From: Alphaproteobacteria bacterium
GTDB lineage: Bacteria; Pseudomonadota; Alphaproteobacteria; Sphingomonadales; Sphingomonadaceae
Direction: 5' to 3'
DNA length: 9,132 bases
NCBI GenBank assembly: GCA_028293055.1
Contig: JAQGLD010000246.1
Span: forward strand, 1-9,132
The notes beneath the pieces are model-generated. The model was not told where the DNA came from and ran no database searches. It saw only the letters and a program-made list of their open reading frames with translations. Shown here in pieces: positions 1 through 5,521 of this stretch. The translations under genes and the position numbers were made by a program. Position 1 is the first letter of the stretch. Every line of letters begins with the position of its first letter.

Positions 1-2
1 GC

Positions 3-401
3 GGCGATGTGAAATGGGACTGGTCGCACCAGGCGCCGGGTGCGCGCCAGAAGCAACAATCGCCTGCGGTGACTATCGACCTTGCCGCTGCGATGCGCAC
101 CAACCCTTATCTGAAGCTGCTGTCGCTCAACGGCTATTACGACATGGCCACGCCCTTCTTCTCGACCGAGCGCGACCTCAAGCACATGATGCTGGAGCCC
201 GGCCAACGCAGGAACATCGAGATGCGCTATTACCGCTCCGGGCACATGGTCTATCTCAATCCGGACGAGCTCCACCGCATGCGGCTCGATCTCGATTCCT
301 ATTATGACGAAGCGGTCAGCGAGGCCGCTTCGGAGCGGCCGCCGACCCGGCCCGGCATGGGTCGCGCCAGCGAGGGTCCGTCAGCACCGCCGAACGAATG
401 A
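3..401 (+). CDS. Serine carboxypeptidase (peptidase S10), C-terminal fragment
   Basis: This is the last 132 codons of a gene that enters from the left edge; the frame is open back to the first base, so no start is visible and the GTG at position 9 is probably internal. The product is a secreted or periplasmic alpha/beta-hydrolase that removes C-terminal residues from peptides, judged from family knowledge. Two of the three catalytic residues of the S10 family are recognisable: the Asp in NGYYDMATPF (about positions 135-164) and the His in SGHMVYLNP (about 237-264). The nucleophilic Ser would lie upstream, outside the window. After the conserved YYDEAV the last 25 or so residues are rich in Pro, Ala, Glu and Arg and look like an unstructured tail. 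Bacterial members are usually near 500 residues, so roughly a quarter is seen. No clear terminator follows, although a perfect stem-loop sits about 90 bp downstream. Confidence 0.85.
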   Translation, partial: GDVKWDWSHQAPGARQKQQSPAVTIDLAAAMRTNPYLKLLSLNGYYDMATPFFSTERDLKHMMLEPGQRRNIEMRYYRSGHMVYLNPDELHRMRLDLDSYYDEAVSEAASERPPTRPGMGRASEGPSAPPNE

Positions 402-465
402 GACGGGCTAGCCGGTTTGCCGCTCGTTCCCGGTCGCCGCATGATTCCATGGGGCTCGAAGGCAC

Positions 466-636
466 TTAGGGTCTGTCCGGATCCCGCGGAGTCCCGACCA
501 GATTGACCCTGATCTGGTCGGGCCGGCGCCGCGCCCGACGCCGGGCTCGGGCGAGCAGCGTGACCAGAGCAGTGATCGTGATCACGATCAGCAGGATCGC
601 GATGTCGACCCTGAGCGGCGGCGCATGGTGGAACAT
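466..636 (-). CDS. Small single-span membrane protein (hypothetical, 56 aa)
   Basis: I do not recognise this protein. The frame opens with ATG (636) four codons after an in-frame TAG, so this is its first possible start; GGGGGC a few bases upstream is a weak ribosome site. It ends with TAA at 466-468. About residues 11-29 (VDIAILLIVITITALVTLL) form one clear transmembrane helix, followed at once by an Arg-rich stretch (ARARRRARRR), which by the positive-inside rule puts the C terminus in the cytoplasm. The remainder is a polar tail. About 84 percent of third codon positions are G or C, which fits real coding in this genome. The gene stands alone between a convergent carboxypeptidase gene and a pair of REP-like repeats. 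Two palindromes lie inside it (573-590 and 493-522). A longer overlapping open frame on the same strand (302-910) has no protein-like character and is taken as a shadow. Function unknown. Confidence 0.5.
   Translation of the reverse strand: MFHHAPPLRVDIAILLIVITITALVTLLARARRRARRRPDQIRVNLVGTPRDPDRP
493..522. repeat. Perfect 11-bp inverted repeat, stem-loop
   Basis: CCCGACCAGAT (493-503) and ATCTGGTCGGG (512-522) are perfect reverse complements around an 8-base loop. The stem is strong on either strand, but no T-run follows on either side, so it is not a textbook intrinsic terminator. It lies about 90 bp beyond the carboxypeptidase stop and inside the 3' part of the small membrane-protein gene, so it may end or stabilise transcripts from both directions. 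Confidence 0.5.
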
Positions 637-698
637 CGCCCCCGGCTACGCCCGGCGGCGCGATATCGCCAATGAACTTGGCGTAAGGAAGGCGCTTT

Positions 699-793
699 CG
701 TCGCCCTGGCGGACGCCAGGATCTCCCTCCTCCCCCTTCACGAAGGCACGGGGGGATCCAATAAGGGAGATTCCAGCCTGGGCCGGAATGACG
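699..793. repeat. Inverted pair of 28-bp REP-like palindromic units
   Basis: Two units of exactly 28 bp face each other across a 39-bp spacer. Each starts with GGAGAT and ends with GACG: one on the minus strand (726 to 699), one on the plus strand (766 to 793). They agree at 18 of 28 positions, and many differences are paired so that each keeps a palindrome about the same centre: CCTGGCG/CGCCAGG in the first and ATTCC/GGAAT plus GCC/GGC in the second. This is the arrangement of REP (BIME-type) elements, small sequences dispersed between genes and thought to be moved by RAYT transposases. No transposase is in view. Confidence 0.55.
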
Positions 794-806
794 GAGCGGT
801 CCGTCA
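789..806 (-). terminator. Possible hairpin terminator at the pirin stop codon
   Basis: TGACGGA (789-795) and TCCGTCA (800-806) form a perfect 7-bp stem with a GCGG tetraloop. The stem includes the TGA stop of the pirin gene. A second hairpin, from the adjacent REP-like unit at about 770-789, follows directly on the minus strand. There is no T-run, so intrinsic termination is uncertain; tandem stems could still protect the 3' end of the mRNA. Confidence 0.3.
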
Positions 807-1502
807 GCGGGCGTCGACGAGGACGATCTCGGCTTCGTCGATCGCCCGGATCGCCACCTTGGCCTCGCCTGTGATCGCGATCCCGTCGCGCGGCTCTGCG
901 CGGCGGCCATTGACCTCGATCGCGCCGCCGAGCGCGACTAGATAGACGTGCCGATTGGGATCGAGGGCGAGCTCGGCGCTTTCCCCCGCCTTAAGGGTCG
1001 CGCCGAGCACTCGGGCAGCGGCGTTTATCCTCAGCGTATCGTCATCGGAGTCGAAACCACTGGCGAGAGTGACGAAGCTTCCGGCGAGATCGCTCTTGGG
1101 AAAGGTCTTCGCCCCCCAGCTCGGCGGCGCGCCGGGAAGATCGGTCTGAATCCAGATCTGGAACAGGGTCGTCGTCTCGTCCTCGAGATTATATTCCGCA
1201 TGACGGACTCCGGTCCCCGCCGCCATCACCTGGACGTCGCCGGCGCCGGTGCGGCCCTTGTTGCCCATCGAATCCTCGTGGGTGATCGCGCCCTGACGGA
1301 CGTAGGTGATGATCTCCATGTCGCGGTGCGGATGGGGCGGAAAACCGGACTTCGCGGCGATCTCGTCGTCATTCCACACGCGCAGCGCACCCCAGCCCAT
1401 CCGGGCCGGATCGTGATAGTCGGCGAACGAAAAATGGTGACGGGCATTGAGCCAGCCATGATCGGCGTGGCCGAGGCTGGCGAAAGGACGAATGTCGATC
1501 AT
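804..1502 (-). CDS. Pirin family protein (YhhW-type, putative quercetin 2,3-dioxygenase)
   Basis: A 232-residue bicupin, the usual length for bacterial pirins. The start is the ATG at 1502 because AGGAG stands about 7 bases upstream and the protein then begins MIDIRPFASLGHADHGW, as pirins do; the frame is open further upstream but that stretch runs into a palindromic element. The four metal ligands of the family are all present with standard spacing: His57 and His59 in PHPHRDMEI, then His101 and Glu103 in GVRHAEYN. Relatives from E. coli (YhhW) open the flavonol quercetin in vitro, and other bacterial pirins modulate metabolic enzymes; the physiological substrate is generally unknown. It lies downstream of an azoreductase gene on the same strand, 158 bp away, and is probably induced with it under the divergent LysR regulator. 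That pairing suggests a role with quinones, flavonoids or other electrophiles (inference). Confidence 0.92.
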   Translation of the reverse strand: MIDIRPFASLGHADHGWLNARHHFSFADYHDPARMGWGALRVWNDDEIAAKSGFPPHPHRDMEIITYVRQGAITHEDSMGNKGRTGAGDVQVMAAGTGVRHAEYNLEDETTTLFQIWIQTDLPGAPPSWGAKTFPKSDLAGSFVTLASGFDSDDDTLRINAAARVLGATLKAGESAELALDPNRHVYLVALGGAIEVNGRRAEPRDGIAITGEAKVAIRAIDEAEIVLVDAR

Positions 1503-1533
1503 TTGTATCTCCTGACCTTCCTGCGCGTAGCGT

Positions 1534-1654
1534 GGGGAGGGGACCATGCGAAACATGGTGGAGGGGTAGAAGCCGTGACGCAAGGCGGCTCCCGCGAGAA
1601 GCCGGGGGCCTTCGCCAATACCCCTCCCCCACCCTTCACCAAGCGATGGGGAGG
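1534..1654. repeat. G/C-tract palindromic intergenic element between azoR and pirin
   Basis: Most of the 158-bp azoR-pirin gap is built from inverted repeats. ACCATG (1543-1548) and CATGGT (1554-1559) form a 6-bp stem with a CGAAA loop. GGAGGGGTA (1560-1568) is the exact reverse complement of TACCCCTCC (1619-1627). CCTCCCC (1623-1629) pairs with GGGGAGG (1648-1654). A fourth tract, GTGGGGAGGGG near 1533, could also pair with the C-tract at 1621-1632. Similar G/C-rich palindromes are common between sphingomonad genes (from memory). In the pirin leader the alternatives exclude one another. Confidence 0.5.
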
Positions 1655-1660
1655 ATGAAA

Positions 1661-2290
1661 TCAGGCAGCCAGGTCGAGCTCCGGGCCGACCAGGCCTTCG
1701 ACCGCGAGCAGGGCGCCCGCAATCGCGGCGTCGGCGGCTTCGGGGCCGAAGGCGAGCTTTTCGACTCGGACGAAGGTGACATCGTCGATGCCCATGAAGC
1801 CGAGCAGGGTGCGCAGATGCGGCTCCTGATGGTCCATCACCGCCGCCGGGCCCTCGCTGTACAGGCCAGCTCGGGCCTCGATCACGATCGCCTTCTTGCC
1901 CTTGAGCAGACCTTCGGGGCCGCTCTCGCTATACTGGAAGGTCAGCCGGGCGCGCAGCACATGGTCGAACCAGGCCTTGAGCGTCGAAGGCATTCCGAAA
2001 TTGTACATCGGCGCGCCGATGATCAGCAGATCGGCGGCCTTCAGCTCCTCGACCAGGGCGTCGGACAAGGCCAGGGCCTCGCGACCCTCCTCGGTCTCGA
2101 CGATTCCGGCGCGGATCGCCGGGACGCTCCGCTCGGTCAAATGCGGGACCGGGTCGGCGCCGACATCGCGGAGCACGATATTAGCCTCGGGATAGCGCAC
2201 GGCGAGGATATCTGCGGCGGCGCGGGTCAGTCGACGCGACACGCTGCTCTCGCCGGTGGCGGCACTGTCGACGATCAGGATATTGGACAT
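1661..2290 (-). CDS. azoR: FMN-dependent NADH-azoreductase
   Basis: A 209-residue flavodoxin-fold reductase, close to the usual 200-odd residues. Family members use NAD(P)H and bound FMN for two-electron reduction of quinones and azo bonds in the cytoplasm, often as homodimers. The N terminus (MSNILIVDSAATGESSVSRR) is the phosphate-binding strand-loop with Ser residues, and residues 92-108 carry the signature GAPMYNFGMPSTLKAWF that embraces the isoalloxazine ring. The second FMN loop, SRGG or TRGG in E. coli AzoR, reads ARAG here (139-142), followed by the conserved LLGFMGI block (162-168). The start at 2290 is chosen because GGAGA lies about 8 bases upstream; an inverted repeat covers this start codon. 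It is divergent from a LysR regulator and upstream of pirin, so substrate-induced control by that regulator is likely. Substrate is inferred only as quinone or azo type. Confidence 0.93.
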   Translation of the reverse strand: MSNILIVDSAATGESSVSRRLTRAAADILAVRYPEANIVLRDVGADPVPHLTERSVPAIRAGIVETEEGREALALSDALVEELKAADLLIIGAPMYNFGMPSTLKAWFDHVLRARLTFQYSESGPEGLLKGKKAIVIEARAGLYSEGPAAVMDHQEPHLRTLLGFMGIDDVTFVRVEKLAFGPEAADAAIAGALLAVEGLVGPELDLAA

Positions 2291-2365
2291 CGGGACTTCT
2301 CCATGAACTTGTTGAACCCGATGTAGGGGCGTAGAAGCGTTGCCAATAGCCGCGCATTCCTCATT
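2287..2365. promoter_or_regulatory. azoR/lysR divergent control region with inverted repeat
   Basis: About 75 bp separate the two divergent starts. ACATCGGG (2287-2294) and CCCGATGT (2317-2324) are perfect reverse complements 22 bases apart. The left arm includes the azoR start codon, and in azoR mRNA the GGAGA ribosome site lies in the loop between the arms. The repeat may be an operator for the LysR protein or a translational hairpin. A poor sigma-70-like match for azoR exists on the minus strand (TTGGCA near 2345-2340 with 15 bases to TACATC), too weak to call. Confidence 0.45.
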
Positions 2366-3304
2366 ATGGTGTTGCTGGATATGGAACATGCCTCAGTCGA
2401 CCTGCTCGATGTCGTCGCTTTCGTCAGGGTGGTGGAGACCGGAGCCTTCTCGCGCGCCGCCGAGCGGACTGGGATGGCCAAGTCGATCCTCAGCCGCAGG
2501 GTCGCGCGGCTCGAGGAGAGCCTCGGGGCGCGGCTGCTGACCCGAAGCGCCCAAGGCGCCCAGCCGACCGATGTCGGCCAGGCTTATTACGAGCGGGCCT
2601 CGCTCATCCTTGCCCAGCTCGACGCGGCGCAGGAGGTCGTGGCCGAGGCCGTGACCCAGATTGCGGGGCCGATCCGGCTCTCGGGCCCACTCTCCTTCGG
2701 AGTCCAGCATCTCTCCCCGGCCTTGGCCGACTTCGCCGCGGCCAACCCCAAGGTCGAGCTGGACGTCTCGTTCGACGATCGTACCGTCGACCTGATCGCA
2801 GGCGGCTTCGACCTCGCGGTGCGGATCGGCACCCTCAAGGATTCCTCGCTGATCGCCCGGCGCATCGCTCCGGTGCGCAAGGTTGCGGTGGCCAGCGCCG
2901 GCTATCTCGAGCGGCGCGGGACTCCGCAGCGGCCGCGCGACATCGCCGACCACGACCTCCTCCTTTATGGCAACGAGGCCTGGCGCTTCCGTGTCGGAAA
3001 TCGCTGGGAGACGGTGCGCGGCCACACCAGGATGCGTGCCGACAATGGCGACCTGCTGCGCAAGGTCGCGGAGGCCGGCCTGGGTATCTGCCTCCTGCCC
3101 AGCTTCATCGCGGCGCCGGCGCTCGAATCCGGCGCGCTGATTCCGCTCCTTCGCGATTTCCCGCTCGAGGAAGGGGGGCTGCACATCGTCATGCCGCCGG
3201 GCCGAGCGACCACTGCGCGGGTGCGCGCCCTGGTCGACTTCCTCGCCGCGCGCTTCGGGCCCGAGCCGAGCTGGGATCCGTGCTGGATGGCGGGAGAGCG
3301 CTGA
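2366..3304 (+). CDS. LysR family transcriptional regulator
   Basis: A 312-residue LysR-type regulator, normal for the family. Residues about 11-70 hold the winged helix-turn-helix (LLDVVAFVRVVETGAFSRAA, then SKSILSRRVARLEE-like recognition helix and LGARLLTRS), followed by a linker helix and a substrate-binding domain from about residue 98 (GPIRLSGPLSFG) that includes FDLAVRIGTLKDSSL (148-162) and GLGICLLPSF (238-247). It most resembles the CrgA/AaeR-like branch, whose members often sense aromatic or quinone-like compounds (family inference). The start is uncertain: ATG 2366 and ATG 2381 (307 residues) both lack a convincing ribosome site; the shorter form has the more typical N terminus. It faces azoR and pirin across a 75-90 bp gap, the standard arrangement for a LysR protein controlling its divergent neighbour and itself. 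Confidence 0.92.
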   Translation: MVLLDMEHASVDLLDVVAFVRVVETGAFSRAAERTGMAKSILSRRVARLEESLGARLLTRSAQGAQPTDVGQAYYERASLILAQLDAAQEVVAEAVTQIAGPIRLSGPLSFGVQHLSPALADFAAANPKVELDVSFDDRTVDLIAGGFDLAVRIGTLKDSSLIARRIAPVRKVAVASAGYLERRGTPQRPRDIADHDLLLYGNEAWRFRVGNRWETVRGHTRMRADNGDLLRKVAEAGLGICLLPSFIAAPALESGALIPLLRDFPLEEGGLHIVMPPGRATTARVRALVDFLAARFGPEPSWDPCWMAGER

Positions 3305-3341
3305 TCGCCGCTTCACCGGCTGGACGCAGGCGCCCAAGCCG

Positions 3342-3448
3342 CTAGAGCGGCATGCGCTCCAATTTCATAGGACCGCCCGCTCTAGAGTCTTGGATTGCCG
3401 CGATTTGCGGGTCGTCAGATGATTCCATCTGACTACAAATCGCTCTAG
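3342..3448. repeat. CTAGAGCG...CGCTCTAG palindromic intergenic element
   Basis: This 107-bp element fills most of the gap after lysR. Its ends are CTAGAGCG (3342-3349) and CGCTCTAG (3441-3448), and a third copy, CCGCTCTAG, stands at 3377-3385 and pairs with CTAGAGCGG at 3342-3350. The right half is a nested hairpin: outer arms GCGATTTG (3400-3407) and CAAATCGC (3436-3443), inner arms GTCAGATG (3414-3421) and CATCTGAC (3426-3433) with an ATTC loop. Elements with CTAGAGC ends and a CAGATGATTC core are known to me as dispersed repeats in alphaproteobacterial genomes. It lies just upstream of the DUF3297 gene and may shape its leader. Confidence 0.65.
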
Positions 3449-3479
3449 GGGGCCGTGCAGCAAATCGAAAGGCCGAACC

Positions 3480-3800
3480 ATGGCAGACACACCGCCCGAC
3501 CGTCTCTCGCTCAACCCGCGCAGCCCGCATTTCGACGCGGACACGCTGCGCCGCGGGGTCGGCATCCGATTCAAGGGCAGGGAGCGTACCGATGTCGAGG
3601 AATATTCGATCAGCGAGGGCTGGATACGGGTCCAGGCGGGCAAGACGATGGACCGCCATGGCCAGCCCCTCACGATCAAGCTGACCGGCGAGGTCGAGCC
3701 TTATTTCGTCGATGCCAAGGCCTCGGCCGACGAAAGCGAGGCCGAGGAGGCCGGGGAGGCCGTTGGCGACGTCGAGGCGGAGGCGGCCGGCGAAGCATAG
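3480..3800 (+). CDS. DUF3297 family protein
   Basis: A 106-residue protein of unknown function. Residues 1-80 match the DUF3297 pattern as I remember it: DTPPDRLSLNPRSPHFD at the start, RGVGIRFKG (25-33), VEEYSISEGWIRVQAGK (39-55), then LTIKLTGEVEPYF (64-76). Its pathway is not known; it looks soluble and cytoplasmic, with no signal peptide. AAAGG about 8 bases before the ATG supports the start. Residues 81-106 are an extra Ala/Glu/Asp-rich tail beyond the usual end of the family. That tail is encoded over 100 bp that overlap, on the opposite strand, the last codons of the FAD monooxygenase gene. Upstream lies a palindromic element rather than another gene, so it is probably transcribed alone. 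Confidence 0.85.
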   Translation: MADTPPDRLSLNPRSPHFDADTLRRGVGIRFKGRERTDVEEYSISEGWIRVQAGKTMDRHGQPLTIKLTGEVEPYFVDAKASADESEAEEAGEAVGDVEAEAAGEA

Positions 3801-4987
3801 GGTTCGAGCCCGAGCGGGGTCAGCGGGTCTCCGAACGTCCCAGCGACCATCGCCGCCTGGATCCAGGTTGCCGGCCACAGCCGCGACAAAGGCGGCACGA
3901 TACGGTCGCGAATCCAGGGCAGGATGCGGCCGTCCGACTGATAGGCGGGCGTGAACAGCGCGCTCAGCCCCTGGTAGAGGCGGACATGGGAGCGCCGCAT
4001 CGCCACCGCCCGCTCTATCGCCTCCTCGATCCGCTTCGAGCGGCGCAGCGCCATCGCCAGACTCCAGGCGTCGAGCAAGGCCATGTTGGCGCCCTGGCCG
4101 AGCTGCGGACTGGTCGAATGCCAGGCATCGCCAAGATGGATGAGGCCGGGCCGGGCGGGCCGGCTGAGCGTGCGGTGGGCGTAGCGGGCGAAAGTGAGCT
4201 GGGCCGGATCGGCGATCTGGTCGAGCAACGGCGCCGTCGCCGGCCACAGCCGGCGCACATCCGATTTCCACGCCTCCAGTCCAGCCTCGCGCCAGGCCTC
4301 GAGCCGGTCGCCGCGAAGCGACCAGAAGAAGGCGGCCTGCGGGTGCGCCCGGCCCGGCGCGCGACCGATCGGAAGCAGTCCGGTCATCGTGCTGGCGCGA
4401 ATGTAACGCTGCTCGAGCGCTGACCCGTCAAAGCCCTCGATCCAGTCGAGGCTGGCCCATAGAGCGCCGTATGAGAGAGGATGAGCCGCCTCCCCGACCA
4501 GCGGCGATCGCGCGCCCATCGCATCGACGATCAGATCGTGGGGCGGCGACAGCGAGCCATCGTCGAAGGCGAGACGCCCGCCTCCTTTCTCCGACGGGCT
4601 GGCCGAGACGGTCCGGTCGCAGAGGATCGGAATCCCGGCTGCGACGACGGCGCGGTGGAGGAGGTCGAACAGGGCAGCCCGGTGGATGCCGACGCCGTGG
4701 AGGTCGCGACCGCCAAGCCAGGCGTAGCGGACATCGAGCACGGTACGTCCACCGGCCTTTCCGAACAGCCGGTCGATGCGCGCGCCGCACGCGACCGCCG
4801 CCTCGGCGAGCCCGAGCCGCTCCAGCACCGCAAGGCCGGTCGGCTGGAGCATCAGGCCGGAACCGATCGGCCGCGGCGCCTCGAACCTTTCGTACAGGCG
4901 CACTCGATGTCCATCGCGCGCGAGCAGCAGAGCAGTCGCAAGCCCGGCCGGACCGCAGCCGGCAATGCCTATGTCGAGCGGCCTCAT
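3701..4987 (-). CDS. FAD-dependent monooxygenase/oxidoreductase (UbiH/PHBH-like)
   Basis: A 428-residue class A flavin monooxygenase. These enzymes take NAD(P)H and O2 to hydroxylate aromatic or isoprenoid substrates, or in some branches reduce carbon double bonds; the substrate cannot be read here. Visible landmarks are the dinucleotide-binding GCGPAG (10-15) with Glu33 ending the second strand (LYERFEAP), the DG-type motif DLIVDAMGARS (151-161), and the FAD ribityl-binding GD motif HLGDAWHSTSPQLGQGANMA (284-303). The segment FTPAYQSDGRILPWIRD (345-361) is similar to the C-terminal part of ubiquinone-pathway hydroxylases. From residue 399 on, the protein is an Ala/Ser/Pro tail antisense to the DUF3297 gene. 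The start is ATG 4987; GGAGGG lies about 20 bases upstream, further than ideal, and no better in-frame start exists. It is the last gene of the sigma-factor operon, 46 bp after the SRPBCC gene, so it is probably part of that regulon. Confidence 0.88.
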   Translation of the reverse strand: MRPLDIGIAGCGPAGLATALLLARDGHRVRLYERFEAPRPIGSGLMLQPTGLAVLERLGLAEAAVACGARIDRLFGKAGGRTVLDVRYAWLGGRDLHGVGIHRAALFDLLHRAVVAAGIPILCDRTVSASPSEKGGGRLAFDDGSLSPPHDLIVDAMGARSPLVGEAAHPLSYGALWASLDWIEGFDGSALEQRYIRASTMTGLLPIGRAPGRAHPQAAFFWSLRGDRLEAWREAGLEAWKSDVRRLWPATAPLLDQIADPAQLTFARYAHRTLSRPARPGLIHLGDAWHSTSPQLGQGANMALLDAWSLAMALRRSKRIEEAIERAVAMRRSHVRLYQGLSALFTPAYQSDGRILPWIRDRIVPPLSRLWPATWIQAAMVAGTFGDPLTPLGLEPYASPAASASTSPTASPASSASLSSAEALASTK

Positions 4988-5033
4988 CGCAAGCGAGTGT
5001 AGCGGACCCTCCGCGTCGCGCCAGCGCAGCGCC

Positions 5034-5501
5034 TCAGCCGGGCTTGCTGGCCGCGTGGAGGCTCGCTTCGAGGCCGATCCGTCCGCGCTCCATCACCACT
5101 TCGTGGTTCCAGGCGAAGACCGGGCGAAGCAATGGCGCGAGTCGGCGCATCCAGGGCTTGTGCGGAGCGACCTGCCAGCGATAGCGCACGCATACACCCG
5201 CCTCGATCGGGTCGAGCGTCCATACGCCGCGGCCGGTCAACTCGCCGACCGCCTCGGCCTCGATCCGCCGCTTCGGTTCGATGCGAACCACGCGAGTCTC
5301 GAAGGCGAGACGATAGGGCAAAGCCGTTTTCCAGGTCAGGCGATGCACAGCGTCGATCCCCTCCGCGTCGCCCGGCGCCAGGGTCTCGACCGCGGCGACC
5401 GAGGACCACCAGGCTGGCCAGGATTCAACGTCCCGCAGCCGTGCCCAGATCCGATCGAGCGGAGCCCGCAGCCGCCATTCGGTGAGAAGGTCGAAATCCA
5501 T
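5034..5501 (-). CDS. SRPBCC (START-like) family protein
   Basis: A 155-residue protein with the helix-grip fold of the polyketide cyclase/START superfamily, which binds hydrophobic ligands in a cavity. The sequence begins with a strand and helix typical of the family (WRLRAPLDRIWARLRDVESWPAWW, residues 9-32), then alternating strands, for example LAFETRVVRIEPKRRIEAEAVG (65-86) and GVWTLDPIEAGVCVRYRW (92-109), and a long C-terminal helix (about 118-150) with PVFAWNHEVVMERG. No signal peptide or membrane segment is seen. The start at 5501 follows an excellent GGGAGGAG ribosome site. It lies 20 bp after the anti-sigma gene and 46 bp before the FAD monooxygenase, which suggests co-translation and perhaps delivery or modification of that enzyme's lipophilic substrate (inference). 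No specific ligand can be named. Confidence 0.85.
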   Translation of the reverse strand: MDFDLLTEWRLRAPLDRIWARLRDVESWPAWWSSVAAVETLAPGDAEGIDAVHRLTWKTALPYRLAFETRVVRIEPKRRIEAEAVGELTGRGVWTLDPIEAGVCVRYRWQVAPHKPWMRRLAPLLRPVFAWNHEVVMERGRIGLEASLHAASKPG

Positions 5502-5521
5502 TTCTCTCCTCCCGCCAAGGC

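Noticed and set aside
503..874. 123-codon open frame on the plus strand
   Set aside because: Arg/Ser-rich translation running through the REP-like units and into the pirin gene antisense; no ribosome site and no family resemblance.
302..910. 202-codon open frame on the minus strand
   Set aside because: It overlaps the ends of two real genes, is rich in Pro/Arg/Gly/Ser without any domain, and competes with the better small membrane-protein frame.
2393..3337. 314-codon open frame antisense to lysR
   Set aside because: Typical high-GC shadow frame; the LysR protein on the other strand is unambiguous.
3455..4423. 322-codon plus-strand frame across DUF3297 and the FAD monooxygenase
   Set aside because: Composition is Arg/Gly/Pro/Gln with no domain, and both genes it crosses are well supported.
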